DNA of 64,000 nt from the NCBI GenBank assembly GCA_965232165.1, contig CBDDOY010000001.1:372001-436000 (forward strand), written 5' to 3'. Below the pieces are notes generated by a model. It made no database searches. It had not been told where the DNA came from and saw only the letters and a list, made by a program, of their open reading frames with translations. Every line of letters begins with the position of its first letter. The stretch's first letter is position 1. The stretch comes from UBA2779 sp965232165. Its GTDB lineage: Bacteria > Spirochaetota > Spirochaetia > DSM-2461. The position numbers and the translations under genes are program-made. Shown here in pieces: positions 43,431 through 52,474 of the stretch.

Positions 43431-43853
43431 TTATAGATACTTCAATAAAGCCGCCATTATCGCCGTGTAAGTGAGCACTATGCCGACAAACCACAATATG
43501 GTTTGTCGGGACGACTTGACGATTTCCTTGCGAACCACCTCGATTTCCTTGCGCACCACCTCAATTTCCTTCTGCAGCTCCAGCTTGGCCAATTCCACAT
43601 CGTGCCTGGTGGCGTGGCTGCCTTGAGATTCCTGAAGTGTCTTCTGATGCATCTGAAGGGTTTTCACCTCTTCCTTGGTGGCATAATGTCGGTCTATGTC
43701 CTGTCGGCTTACTTGGACGCGGTATTGCCCATAGTTCACAATGGCTTCCGCTGCCCTCTCTTCTATTCCCGCCTGGACCAGGGCCTTAACGGCCTGATGG
43801 GTGTCATTAAACGCGCTTGCGCCCATTCCGGCTGTACTCAATGCGTTTTCCAT
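43431..43853 (-). CDS. DUF1640-like protein, copy 5
   Basis: The product has 140 residues: the basic form with one extra heptad (IEVVRKE). Intact. A 55-base remnant of a sixth copy (43962-44015, encoding GIVLTYTAIMAALLKYL) follows to the right before IS1182. Confidence 0.8.
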   Translation of the reverse strand: MENALSTAGMGASAFNDTHQAVKALVQAGIEERAAEAIVNYGQYRVQVSRQDIDRHYATKEEVKTLQMHQKTLQESQGSHATRHDVELAKLELQKEIEVVRKEIEVVRKEIVKSSRQTILWFVGIVLTYTAIMAALLKYL

Positions 43854-44015
43854 GTTTTGATCCTGCCATTATTCTGCGGATAATGTCAAACCTTCTGCGG
43901 CAGTGCCCGAATTCATCCGCCGCCAATCCCTTGCTGCCGGCATCCGAAAAAAAAAAGCTCCTTATAGATACTTCAATAAGGCCGCCATTATCGCCGTGTA
44001 AGTGAGCACTATGCC

Positions 44016-45324
44016 GGGGTTGTGTCAGAAACGCATCAACAACCGAAAAAGCAGTGATTCAATTGAATAATTCTCGAAATCCTTTCGATTTTCAGCAACG
44101 GTCCGACAAATCGCCCACTGGCAGATATCCGGCCAATACAAGCCATAAATAAGGCAACACTTGAATACAGACTGAAACCAAGACTGCTCACAATCCTGAA
44201 CGTCTCCGTCACTCCCATTTTGCGCAGGTTATACGCCATCATATACAGATAAGTCTCAGCCTGCACTTTTTCCAATTCCCGAAGGTTGAAATGTGCGAAT
44301 TTCCGGTTGTGTTTCATGTCTCCAAAAACACTTTCAACCTCATTAGCTCGGCGAGAATATAATCTCCGGCCTGTATTTGTCTACAAACGTTTGAGCCTTG
44401 CATTTCTCCATAAGTTCGATAAATACCTTGCCGTCATTGGCGCTCTGATGAACCGATACGCCGGTCTCAAAGCCGTTCTCAGTGCCAATTTGAAGATTAT
44501 AGGCCGAAAGAGTTTCGTCATTCTTCATCCTCATAAAAGTCGCATCCTGGACTGTTTTACTGTACGAGATGCGCTCTCCCAATGTTTCTTCCTGGCTTTC
44601 GTATTCTGCAATTTTAGACGATTATTTTTTAGTTTTTTGGGCAGACTTTTCTTTTTTCTTTGGATTGACCTTGAATCTGCATCCTCATTAATACTCTCTT
44701 CAGCCTTGTCAGCAGCAGCACTCAGGCTGTCGGGATCAGTATCCTGCGGTATTTCCGCATCGTTTAACAGGCTGGATTCTTTGATGATTTCTGCTGCCCG
44801 CTGGCGGGCCATTTCCTTGAAACGCCTGCTGTTTTTTCCAGATCACTTTGTGCTTATTTGCATCCGCTTTCACTTTTGTGCCGTCTACAAAATAATCATC
44901 GCCTTCAATGTAACCTTCGTCCAAAAGTATCATCACAGTTTCTGTGAAAAAATCTTCCAGTATATTTTTGAAATACTTCCCCCGAAACCGATTGACAGTA
45001 ATAAAATCAGGACGCTGATACGCTCAGAGCCATATAAAGTTGACATCTCTTCTGGCTGCCTTTTCCAGCTTGCGGCAGGAGTATATTCCCTGCGTATAGC
45101 CGTAGATCAACAGTTTCATCATCATGGACGGATCGCAAGGAGGGCCGCCGCGGTCTCCTTTAAACGGTTCGCACAACTTCCGGCGGTCCAGTTGGTCAAC
45201 AACCCGGCTGACAACTCTGACGGAATCGTCCCGATCAGTCAATTCACTCAAGTTTAGCGGCAGAAAAGTTCGAGTCAAGAACTAAATGGGGTTTTCTAGA
45301 GGTGCCCATTACTGACACAACCCC
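44016..45324 (-). mobile_element. IS1182-family element, decayed
   Basis: 1309 bp with 13-base inverted ends GGGGTTGTGTCAG / CTGACACAACCCC. The transposase reads from a TTG at 45278 (TRTFLPLNLSELTDRDD, DPSMMMKLLIYGYTQGIYS) and continues in pieces with several frameshifts and a stop: DDYFVDGTKVKADANKHK, QTFVDKYRP-type fragment, and the end FAHFNLRELEKVQAETYLYMM. It is inactive. No target duplication is visible, and the two flanks belong to unrelated sequences, so a deletion or recombination occurred at the element. Confidence 0.85.
45255..45308. repeat. repeat family 1 end inside the IS1182 element
   Basis: The last 54 bases of family 1 (TAGCGGCAGAAAAG .. GAGTCAAGAACTAAATGGGG .. TCTAGAGGTGCCC) lie between the transposase start and the IS end; part of the transposase N-terminus (TRTFLPL) is written in it. 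Confidence 0.65.
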
Positions 45325-45484
45325 TGTTCTCAAAGCACTCGATATCAGTAACAATCCCTGTTTGAAAATCCTCGATGGCTTGCAGGAACTGAATAATCTC
45401 AAAAAACTGAAGGTTTCCCGTTGCTGGAACCTATCCGCTCTGACGGCCCTGCAAGGGCAGAGAAAGGAGAAACTCACTCGCTAG
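45325..45484 (+). pseudogene. leucine-rich-repeat protein, C-terminal scrap
   Basis: The reading LKALDISNNPCLKILDGLQE then LNNLKKLKVSRCWNLSALTA is two leucine-rich repeats followed by a basic tail and a stop. The rest of the gene is missing, cut by IS1182 on the left. Confidence 0.6.
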
Positions 45485-45548
45485 AAACTATGTCCGGGAA
45501 TCGGCGGGTGTCGATGGGAGAAGTACATAAAATGTGAATAGCATCACC

Positions 45549-46076
45549 TTATAGAGGAACAACTTTCCCCACATACGGCAGATTTCTGTGTTTCTGGGCG
45601 TAGTCGATTCCGTAACCAATAACAAACACATCGGGAATTGCAAAACCGACATAATCCACCTCAACCGCCGCTTCCCGCCGGTCCGGCTTATCAAGCAGCG
45701 TGCAGATCTTCAAAGATGCCGGTTCGCGAAGCGAAAGCAATGCCCTTACACGAGACAAGGTGTGCCCCGTGTCGATAATATCCTCAACGATAATGACATT
45801 TAAGCCACGAATATCGTCGGCTAAGTCCTTATCAATACGCACATCCCTAGACGTAACCATATCGTTTCCATAGCTGCTGACGACCATAAAGTCCATCTTC
45901 ACTTCCAAATCAATCGCTCGGGCCAGATCGGCCAAAAAAACAACCGATCCTCGCAGCAGTCCAACGAGTATGATATCTTCCTTACCCCTGTACGCAGAAT
46001 TAATCTCACCGGCAAGTTCTTCCGTTCGCCTGCGAATATCATGCTCCGAAATCAATTCCTCAATACGATATTCCAT
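45549..46076 (-). CDS. hpt: hypoxanthine phosphoribosyltransferase
   Basis: The 175-residue product is a cytoplasmic purine-salvage enzyme converting hypoxanthine/guanine and PRPP to IMP/GMP. It has the PRPP loop VIIVEDIIDTGHT, the first flexible-loop region SSYGND, GLLRGSVVFLADL (PPi loop) and the C-terminal base-recognition DVFVIGYGIDYAQKHRNLPY. Length and order are normal. It stands alone between a broken LRR gene and a mobile repeat, a housekeeping gene in the accessory island. Confidence 0.94.
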   Translation of the reverse strand: MEYRIEELISEHDIRRRTEELAGEINSAYRGKEDIILVGLLRGSVVFLADLARAIDLEVKMDFMVVSSYGNDMVTSRDVRIDKDLADDIRGLNVIIVEDIIDTGHTLSRVRALLSLREPASLKICTLLDKPDRREAAVEVDYVGFAIPDVFVIGYGIDYAQKHRNLPYVGKVVPL

Positions 46077-46134
46077 CTGCTTACTCCGTCATTAGACAAT
46101 TTCCCCAGCACATTTTACAGCACTTTCAGCTTCA

Positions 46135-46297
46135 GGGCACCTCTGAAAAACAGCTTTAGGAAATTGACGAAGAAATTTTTTGTCGATACAAGGCGGCAAA
46201 AGCTAAGGGCGTAGCTGGGCTTAGTTGAGTATTTTGACAACGCAGTAGCGGCGGAAAAGATCGAGTCAAGAACTAAATGGATTTTTTAGAGGTACCC
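46135..46297. repeat. repeat family 1, complete copy
   Basis: 163 bp, GGGCACCTCTGAAAAAC to GAGGTACCC, flanked by TTCA on both sides (46131-46134, 46298-46301). It lies just upstream of hpt. Confidence 0.85.
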
Positions 46298-46459
46298 TTC
46301 ACAAAACCTCTCCCCGTATTCCAACATGATCGAAAAAGAAGAGTCAATAGCAGCATCAAATGCAACGCCATGCGGGGCAATTCGGTTTCATCACACTGGT
46401 AACAACAATATGAAAACTGATACTTGACCAGAAATATGGAGTAATGATCGAGTATCCGC

Positions 46460-47593
46460 ATGAAAAAAATAACAATTTCCTACATTGCGATTGGCTGTAT
46501 CATTATATTTTCTTCCTGCAGCAGGTCAAAATTTGTCCACGAGTCGGTCAGTGACCGGATGAGTTGCGATGAACTCAACGGCACCTGGTATAACGGCCAA
46601 TGCTGGGATTTTGAAGACATTGGATATGAGACAATGGATATTGAGGCCTATGTCGATGATGCCAAACTGCAGATTGCCAGGTCAAAAGTTACTTACGATG
46701 GTACGGACTACCCAATTCATAACGCTGTCATTGATTTCCCTGAAGATCAGAAGCAGGTTTTGTTAATAATAACATTCCAAGTGGAGACCTCTTTCCTTAC
46801 CATGCTCTTCTATGCTGACAGTAAATTATTTAATGAAGTATTCGAATCAGAGAACATTGCATTCATACCCGCAGAGGGTTTTCTTCTGCCTTACAACATA
46901 CTGGATGACAGCATGGGTGACGCGACTGAGGAGCAGGCTCCAATCGCAGAAACGCAGGCGATGGTGTTACAGGATGGCAGAAATCTTAAAATTGATATAG
47001 ATGGAAGATGGCTGTTTGACGATGATGGCCAAACCAAAGCTTTCAGCACGAGTTTCAATGAAACTGTAATTGGTATGGGCGATAGCGTTTTGGAAATCGA
47101 AGGCGATGCGGCATACCTGTCCGGGATTCTGGGTGTCGTGGCATATATGCAAATAGAAGATTTAATTCAGAATCATCCGCAAATCAAAACCCTGGTTTTG
47201 ACAAAGAGCCGAGGATCCGTCGACGATTTAATCAACATGCATACCGGTCGCATGCTAAGGAGAAATGGATTTACAACCAAAGTACTAAGCAATAGCCATA
47301 TAGCATCTGGAGCAGTGGATCTCTTCAGTTCCGGTGTCAGGCGGATCGTGGAAAAGGGAGCAAAAATCGGTGTGCACTCCTGGTGCTGCATGAAAAACCT
47401 AACCGCCGCCAAAATACCGAAAGAGCACCCGGCGCATAAACATCAACTGGAGTATTTCACCACTATGCTCGGGGAAAGCGTTGGAACGGAGTTCTATTAT
47501 TACACACTGGAATCCGCACCCTACAATGGCATGTACTACATGACAGATGAAGAAATTCAGGAATGGACATTGTCAACCGAATTCATCAAATAG
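46460..47593 (+). CDS. lipoprotein with ClpP/crotonase-like fold (predicted periplasmic serine-hydrolase-like)
   Basis: The 377-residue product has a lipobox (IIIFSSC, Cys20) and an extracytoplasmic body. The C-terminal half has the pattern of COG3904-type proteins related to ClpP/SppA: IKTLVLTKSRGSVDDLINMH, LRRNGFTTKVLSNSHIASGA, RRIVEKGAKIGVHSW. The serine of HIASGAV stands where the nucleophile is expected, but two cysteines follow GVHSW and activity is unproven. The N-terminal part has a cysteine-bearing NGTWYNGQCW segment of unknown role. Monocistronic, more A+T-rich than the core genes. Confidence 0.7.
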   Translation: MKKITISYIAIGCIIIFSSCSRSKFVHESVSDRMSCDELNGTWYNGQCWDFEDIGYETMDIEAYVDDAKLQIARSKVTYDGTDYPIHNAVIDFPEDQKQVLLIITFQVETSFLTMLFYADSKLFNEVFESENIAFIPAEGFLLPYNILDDSMGDATEEQAPIAETQAMVLQDGRNLKIDIDGRWLFDDDGQTKAFSTSFNETVIGMGDSVLEIEGDAAYLSGILGVVAYMQIEDLIQNHPQIKTLVLTKSRGSVDDLINMHTGRMLRRNGFTTKVLSNSHIASGAVDLFSSGVRRIVEKGAKIGVHSWCCMKNLTAAKIPKEHPAHKHQLEYFTTMLGESVGTEFYYYTLESAPYNGMYYMTDEEIQEWTLSTEFIK

Positions 47594-47664
47594 GAATCCC
47601 GCCAGCCCCCACCGAATATCGATTGTATGAACCGCCTGCACCGGCACTAATGGATGCCAGGTCG

Positions 47665-48336
47665 TTATAGCAAACTCTGCCTCAACTCGTCCACGGTATG
47701 AAAAAGGATTTCGGCTCCCGCGGCAATAAGCGTATCAGCAGAGCGAAATCCCCAGGTTGCGGCAATAGCGGCACAGCCGGATGCCCTGGCCGTTTCCACA
47801 TCAACTTCCGAATCGCCGATGTACCAGCACGCTGAGGGCGCAGTGCCGCTTTCCCCAAGTAGCAATTCCACGCCCTCGGCCGAGGGCTTGCGGGCAATAT
47901 CTTCCCGCTGACCCAACACCCGCCGAAAGGGATTCCCGTGAAATAACTGCAGAATAATCGTCTCCGACACCGCATGCGGTTTATTGGTGTGCACGAACAT
48001 GGGAACATTGGTTCTGGCCAAATCTGCGACCAAATCGTCTATACCCACATAGAGCCGGGTCTGCCGTACCGGCTCCGTGAAGTAAATGGCCTGGAAAGCT
48101 CGTATAACCGCGTCCACCGTGGAACTGCTGGCATCCTCGGGAAGGGATCGGAGCACTAAATTCCTTATCCCCAGGCCAATGCGCTGCCGGTAGTCGTCCT
48201 CATCTGCCTCGGGAAACCCGTAGAAATGCAGAGCACGGTTCATCGCGTCGGACAAATCGGCCAAGGTGTCCGCCAAGGTCCCGTCCAGATCGAAAATGAT
48301 CGCCAGCGGGGCGGATAATTCGTCTCGTATCTTCAT
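47665..48336 (-). CDS. gph: HAD-family phosphatase (phosphoglycolate-phosphatase-like)
   Basis: The 223-residue product begins with HAD motif I IFDLDGTLADT. Motif II is MFVHTNKP, motif III the lysine in REDIARKPSAEG, and motif IV CWYIGDSEVDVETARA. Helical cap of C1 type. Such enzymes dephosphorylate 2-phosphoglycolate or similar small phosphoesters. The ATG at 48336 (MKIRDE) is preferred over a GTG/ATG further up. No operon partner. Confidence 0.88.
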   Translation of the reverse strand: MKIRDELSAPLAIIFDLDGTLADTLADLSDAMNRALHFYGFPEADEDDYRQRIGLGIRNLVLRSLPEDASSSTVDAVIRAFQAIYFTEPVRQTRLYVGIDDLVADLARTNVPMFVHTNKPHAVSETIILQLFHGNPFRRVLGQREDIARKPSAEGVELLLGESGTAPSACWYIGDSEVDVETARASGCAAIAATWGFRSADTLIAAGAEILFHTVDELRQSLL

Positions 48337-48438
48337 TATTCTCGCAGTTACGAGCATATCCTAGGGTCTTCGGATTAGCAAGCCGCCCATTATGCCCATC
48401 CTATTCCTTTTATGTGTACATCTATGTAACAATAACGC

Positions 48439-48945
48439 ATGACCATCTTCATCCTGGGCTGTGGAGTCATGCAAATGCCCGCCCTGCGCCTGGCAGGCGA
48501 AATGCACTGGACAGTCGCCGCCGCCGATGGCAGTGAAAACGCCCCGGGCGCCCCCTCTGCGACAAATTTTTCCCCATAGACCTGGAGGATACCGAAGCCC
48601 TGCTGGCGGCGGCAAAATCCCTGAAAGCAAATGACGGTCTCGACGGCGTTTTCACCGCTGGAACAGACTATTTATTACCCACGGCCATCATCGCTACCGA
48701 GTTGGGCCTTCCCTGTCATACTGTGGGCGCCGCCCGGCGGGCCACCGATAAAACGATCATGCGGCGATGCTTTCAACAGGCAGGGATACCTTCTCCGCCC
48801 TTCGTTGAAGTGGGCATCAGTACCAACATTGACAGCATTGCCAACGAAATATCGCCACCTTGGGTGGTTAAACCTAGTAGACAGCATGGGCTCCCGCGGG
48901 AATCACGCGACAGATCATACGCGGAAAGAGAAGACAAAAAAACCG
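48439..48945 (+). pseudogene. ATP-grasp ligase, N-terminal part, two frameshifts
   Basis: From the ATG at 48439: ILGCGVMQMPALRLAGE and AADGSENAPG, then the frame shifts at about 48553 to LCDKFFPIDLEDTEALLAAA, TAGTDYLLPTAII, TVGAARRATDKTIMRRCFQQ and PPWVVKP. It shifts again at about 48880 to VDSMGSRGNHATDH. This is the pre-ATP-grasp and first ATP-grasp half of a carboxylate-amine ligase (PurK/CarB-like). The catalytic second half is missing, replaced by a TIR-type fragment. Confidence 0.75.
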
Positions 48946-49286
48946 AAATTCCCAAAATACCCCGTAACTCCCGAAAACGAAAGCTGTTCGTGGCCTATGC
49001 CCAGGAGGAGAATGACATACGTAAGAAAGCTTGTCGGCATCTTGATTCATTGGCCCATGCGTCCGAACAGGAGCCATTTGAATACTTCTACGATCAAAAA
49101 ATCAGAGTCGGGAAAAAATGGGATGAGAATATTGTCAGCAAGATTCAATCTGCCGATGCCGTTTTATTTCTCCTCAGCAGTGAATATCTTGCGAAACCAT
49201 ATTGCAGAAAGGAAATTGCCATAGCAAAAGAAATATGCTCCCGTAAGTCAGGCCAATTTGGGATATATACAATAGGGCATCTCTAA
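48946..49286 (+). pseudogene. TIR-like domain fragment
   Basis: In the same frame as the second ATP-grasp piece: KRKLFVAYAQEENDIRKKA, FEYFYDQKIRVGKKWDENIV, IQSADAVLFLLSSEYLAKPY and CRKEIAIAKE, the pattern of bacterial TIR domains (nucleotide-degrading modules found in many antiphage systems). The predicted protein ends in the first bases of a family 1 repeat (49275), which cuts off the last helix and whatever followed. It may be the front of a once longer TIR effector or a leaderless part of one. Confidence 0.65.
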
Positions 49287-49428
49287 AAAACCCATTCCGT
49301 TTTTGGCTTGCTCTTTTCCTCCGCTATTGCGTTGCCAAAATGCCCACGTATCCCAGTTGCGCTTGAATTCTTGGCGCCTTGTCCCGAAGAAAAATAGCTG
49401 CGTCAAATTCCAAAAGCAGTTTTTTAGA

Positions 49429-51394
49429 CTGAAGTTTTAAGGGAATTTCGGGCTAAATACTTATATAGAAAAAAGTTGAGCTAGTTTTGCCTTCAAAACG
49501 TCCCCATGTAATATTACAATTTTATTATATTTATGTATTGACAATTATGTAGATATATTTCATAATATACCCATGTATATTCAAATAGTACCAAACAGAA
49601 ATTCGCCTCCCTGCATTCTGCTGCGGGAAGACCACCGAGAGAATGGCCGCGTTGTCAAAAAGACTCTGGCTAATTTAACCAAACTGCCAGGTCATGCCGT
49701 TGAAGGCCTTCGACGGTTGCTTAAAGAAGGACCAGAAGCCCTATCTGGAAATGATTTCAAAATCACTCGAACTCTGCCACATGGTCATGCCGTTGCCATC
49801 CTCAAGGTTATGAAAGATCTTGATATCCCTCGGTTAATTTCCTCCCGCCGAACTCCCGAACGTAATTTGATTATCGCCCTTATCGCCCAACGTATTCTTA
49901 ATCCACAATCGAAACTGGCCACTTTTAGGGAACTTATCGGACCATCAAAGACCACGACTTTATCAGAACAGATCGGTTTGGATGAAACCATTGGAGAATA
50001 TGATATTTACAAATCGCTTGATTGGCTCTTAAAACGTCAGCATACGATTGAAACGAAGCTAGCTGACAGACACCTCAAAAACGGTTCGTTAGTTTTTTAC
50101 GACCTAACATCTGCATGGTATGAGGGAAAACACTGTCCCCTCGCTAAACGGGGATACTCTCGAGACGGTAAGAGGGGCAAGCTACAAATTGAAGTGGGTC
50201 TTCTTTGTGACTCAGAAGGACGTCCTGTGGGGGTTGAAGTCTTTGAAGGCAACACAGCCGATCCGATGACGGTTTCCAGCCAGATTGAAAAACTCCGAAA
50301 TCGCTTCGGTCTTGAACGGATCACTGTGGTCGGTGACCGAGGAATGCTAACTGAAGCGAGCATTGACAGGGAAATCCGGAAAGAAGAGGGTTGGGATTGG
50401 ATAAGTGCGCTTAGGGGTCCTGCGATCAGAAAACTTGTTGAGCAGGAAGCATTTAACCCCTCGTTGTTCGATACCCAGGACATGGCGGTAATCAAAAGTC
50501 CCGACTACCCGGGAGAACGGCTGATTGTCTGTCGAAATCCTCTTATAACCCACGAGAGGGCCTGCAAAAGAGAAAAACTTCTTGAGGCAACGGAAAAGGA
50601 ATTGGAGCGTATCCGTTTGGCGGTCAACCGAACAAATCGGCCTTTGCGCGGTAGAGAAACGATAGCTTTGCGCACAGGAAAAATCATCAATAAATTCAAG
50701 GTTGGCAAGCATTTTGAATTGACGATGGGAGATGATTCTTTCTCGTACAGCCGCCGGCAAAAAAAGATTGAGGAAGAGGCCCGTCTTGATGGATTTTACA
50801 TTATACGGACAAGCGTAAAAACGGAAGAACTCTCTGACGAAAAGGTTGTATTTGCGTACAAACGGCTCTCCAACGTTGAACAGGCATTTCGCTACATAAA
50901 GTTGGTGGACTTGAAGCTACGGCCCGTTTATCACCGCCTGGAGGACAGGGTTCGGGCGCATGTATTGGTTTGTATGCTTGCCTACTATGTTGAATGGGAA
51001 ATGCGGAAACGGATGGCTCCCATTCTCTTTAAAGATGAAGCTTCTGCCATTGAAAGGGAGAAGAAAAAGAAATCCATCGTTTCTCCTGCGGAAAAATCTG
51101 GTAAAGCCCTGGCGAAAGCATCAACAAAACAAACAGACGATGGAGAACTCGTCCATAGTTTCCGAACGGCGTTAAATTGTCTTGCGACTATTTGCCAAAA
51201 CACAATTGAATTTGATTGTAAAGAATCCGCATCCTTCACGCGGGTTACAGAACCAGTAAAACATCAAAGAGTAATCCTGAATCTTTTGGGGGTCAGTATG
51301 TAGTCGCTATATATCCCCAGTAACGTAACATTGGGAAATTGGCTAATTGCTTTCCCTGTATGGAAATATGGTGGTCTTGCGATAAAAACTTCAG
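49429..51394 (+). mobile_element. second IS1634-family element, complete
   Basis: 1966 bp with inverted ends CTGAAGTTTT / AAAACTTCAG and target duplication TTTAGA. It carries one transposase gene on the plus strand. Upstream of the gene the A+T-rich stretch holds TTGACA (49538-49543), a likely -35 for its promoter. Confidence 0.9.
49573..51303 (+). CDS. IS1634-family transposase
   Basis: The product has 576 residues. DDE features are FYDLTSAWYEG (first D), ITVVGDRGML (second D) and YKRLSNVEQAFRYIKL (E region, followed by RVRAHVLVCMLAYY). It starts MYIQIVPNRNSPP, unrelated in detail to the 38 kb transposase, so this is a different member of the family. The frame is intact. The element stands where a mevalonate kinase gene might have been expected, downstream of the mevalonate operon. 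Confidence 0.9.
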   Translation: MYIQIVPNRNSPPCILLREDHRENGRVVKKTLANLTKLPGHAVEGLRRLLKEGPEALSGNDFKITRTLPHGHAVAILKVMKDLDIPRLISSRRTPERNLIIALIAQRILNPQSKLATFRELIGPSKTTTLSEQIGLDETIGEYDIYKSLDWLLKRQHTIETKLADRHLKNGSLVFYDLTSAWYEGKHCPLAKRGYSRDGKRGKLQIEVGLLCDSEGRPVGVEVFEGNTADPMTVSSQIEKLRNRFGLERITVVGDRGMLTEASIDREIRKEEGWDWISALRGPAIRKLVEQEAFNPSLFDTQDMAVIKSPDYPGERLIVCRNPLITHERACKREKLLEATEKELERIRLAVNRTNRPLRGRETIALRTGKIINKFKVGKHFELTMGDDSFSYSRRQKKIEEEARLDGFYIIRTSVKTEELSDEKVVFAYKRLSNVEQAFRYIKLVDLKLRPVYHRLEDRVRAHVLVCMLAYYVEWEMRKRMAPILFKDEASAIEREKKKKSIVSPAEKSGKALAKASTKQTDDGELVHSFRTALNCLATICQNTIEFDCKESASFTRVTEPVKHQRVILNLLGVSM

Positions 51395-51407
51395 TTTAGA
51401 GGTGCCC

Positions 51408-51520
51408 TCATGGTGTTTCGAACACACCGGCAGCCAGGGCGGCCATAATTTTCCTTGCGAAATTTCGCTTCTCGTTGATCGCAGCTTCTCACACTTGAAT
51501 TAGATACGGTCAGTTTGTTT
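51408..51520 (-). other. short stretch after the mevalonate operon
   Basis: On the minus strand a ribosome-like AAGGAAA precedes ATG at about 51446 and a 12-codon frame (MAALAAGVFETP, stop) that ends at the edge of repeat family 1. It could be the start of a gene destroyed by the insertion; too short to identify. Confidence 0.3.
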
Positions 51521-52474
51521 TCAATGACTCTCAGAAGAGAGAAGGGGTATCTCATCGCTCAGTCCTCGACATTCAATATCGAGTCGCCTAGCCCTTCCCT
51601 GCCCGGCCAAGAGGTCCAATTCCTCTAACGCCGGCAGAAGAAGGGCACCCTCCCTGAAGAGTATGAGGACAAGCTCATCGCCGGCTCCGACACACTTCAG
51701 CACGACATCGGAACCCTCCCTAAGATTCAGTCCTTTCGGAATACGGGGCCGAGACGGAATGCCGATGGCCTCTCCCAATGCCGCACTCAAACGACCAAGC
51801 TCTCGTATGAGTGAAAACACCTCGTTTCCGTTCCCTCCGACGGCTAACTGTCGGCTTAGCGCCATAACGGCTTCATCGCTGCGCTTTCGGAAGGCCGCCG
51901 CCTTATCCCGAAATTCGGCGGCCCAGCATGTGTAGCGTCTGAGAGCGGCAGGGCTTCTAACCTGCGATTCCCCCCGCAGGAGATAGCCCATAATCCCTTT
52001 GGGCCAGCGAATGGGCGCCCAAGACGGATTAATTCCGCCGGTGAAGAGACCCGCACCGCCGTGATAGGCGGCATAGACATCGTAACCGCTGCCGAGCCCG
52101 CCCTGGAAGTCACGGTGGGCACACAAGGCCGTCTTCAAGACATCTTTATCGGAGAGGCAGCGGGTGAAGAGCAGGGACACGGCGGCACTGGACCCCAAAC
52201 CCCATTTCCGGCTGTCTGAGCCATAAAAAGCCGCTGTGTCGATGGATACTTCGTCCGTTCTTGCCGACGGATCATTCAACGCCCTGCACACAGATTCGAG
52301 AACCCCATTAGCGGCATGCTTATTGGAAATGAATTTATCAGCGTGATGGAGATAGGCGCGTCCGCCTGCTGCCAGGACAATACCCAGGCCGCCTTCCTCG
52401 GCGACACGGTACTCCCCGGCGAGCAGTACGGTGCCGGGAGCGCTCCATCTTCCGCTGCCGCGGATGCTGCTCAT
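51521..52474 (-). CDS. phosphomevalonate kinase (GHMP family)
   Basis: The 317-residue product has GHMP motifs: N-terminal SAPGTVLLAGEYRV, the ATP loop KWGLGSSAAVSLL, and the C-terminal motif CVGAGDELVLIL. In the Borrelia operon the gene after diphosphomevalonate decarboxylase encodes phosphomevalonate kinase, which makes mevalonate 5-diphosphate; position and sequence agree. Its ATG overlaps the decarboxylase stop (ATGA). A role as mevalonate kinase is the main alternative, but the GEYRV start favours phosphomevalonate kinase. Confidence 0.8.
   Translation of the reverse strand: MSSIRGSGRWSAPGTVLLAGEYRVAEEGGLGIVLAAGGRAYLHHADKFISNKHAANGVLESVCRALNDPSARTDEVSIDTAAFYGSDSRKWGLGSSAAVSLLFTRCLSDKDVLKTALCAHRDFQGGLGSGYDVYAAYHGGAGLFTGGINPSWAPIRWPKGIMGYLLRGESQVRSPAALRRYTCWAAEFRDKAAAFRKRSDEAVMALSRQLAVGGNGNEVFSLIRELGRLSAALGEAIGIPSRPRIPKGLNLREGSDVVLKCVGAGDELVLILFREGALLLPALEELDLLAGQGRARRLDIECRGLSDEIPLLSSESH

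Larger units (their letters stand above)
41164..44015. repeat. tandem gene array of DUF1640-like units
   Basis: Units with periods 509, 509, 561, 581 and 531 bp; each is one gene plus a 107-bp spacer with a constant sequence (ribosome site CAGGATC before ATG, TTGACA further up). Differences in period come from coiled-coil insertions inside the genes. The sixth unit is cut by IS1182 after 55 bases of coding sequence. Confidence 0.95.
49275..51407. repeat. repeat family 1, split by an IS
   Basis: The left part 49275-49428 and right part 51401-51407 (GGTGCCC) form one diverged copy. The IS1634-type element is inserted near its right end with a 6-base target duplication TTTAGA (49423-49428, 51395-51400). 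Confidence 0.85.

Noticed and set aside
41343..43883. Plus-strand frames of 119-126 residues across the DUF1640 array
   Set aside because: They are antisense shadows of the coiled-coil genes, which have ribosome sites, heptads and a membrane helix on the minus strand.
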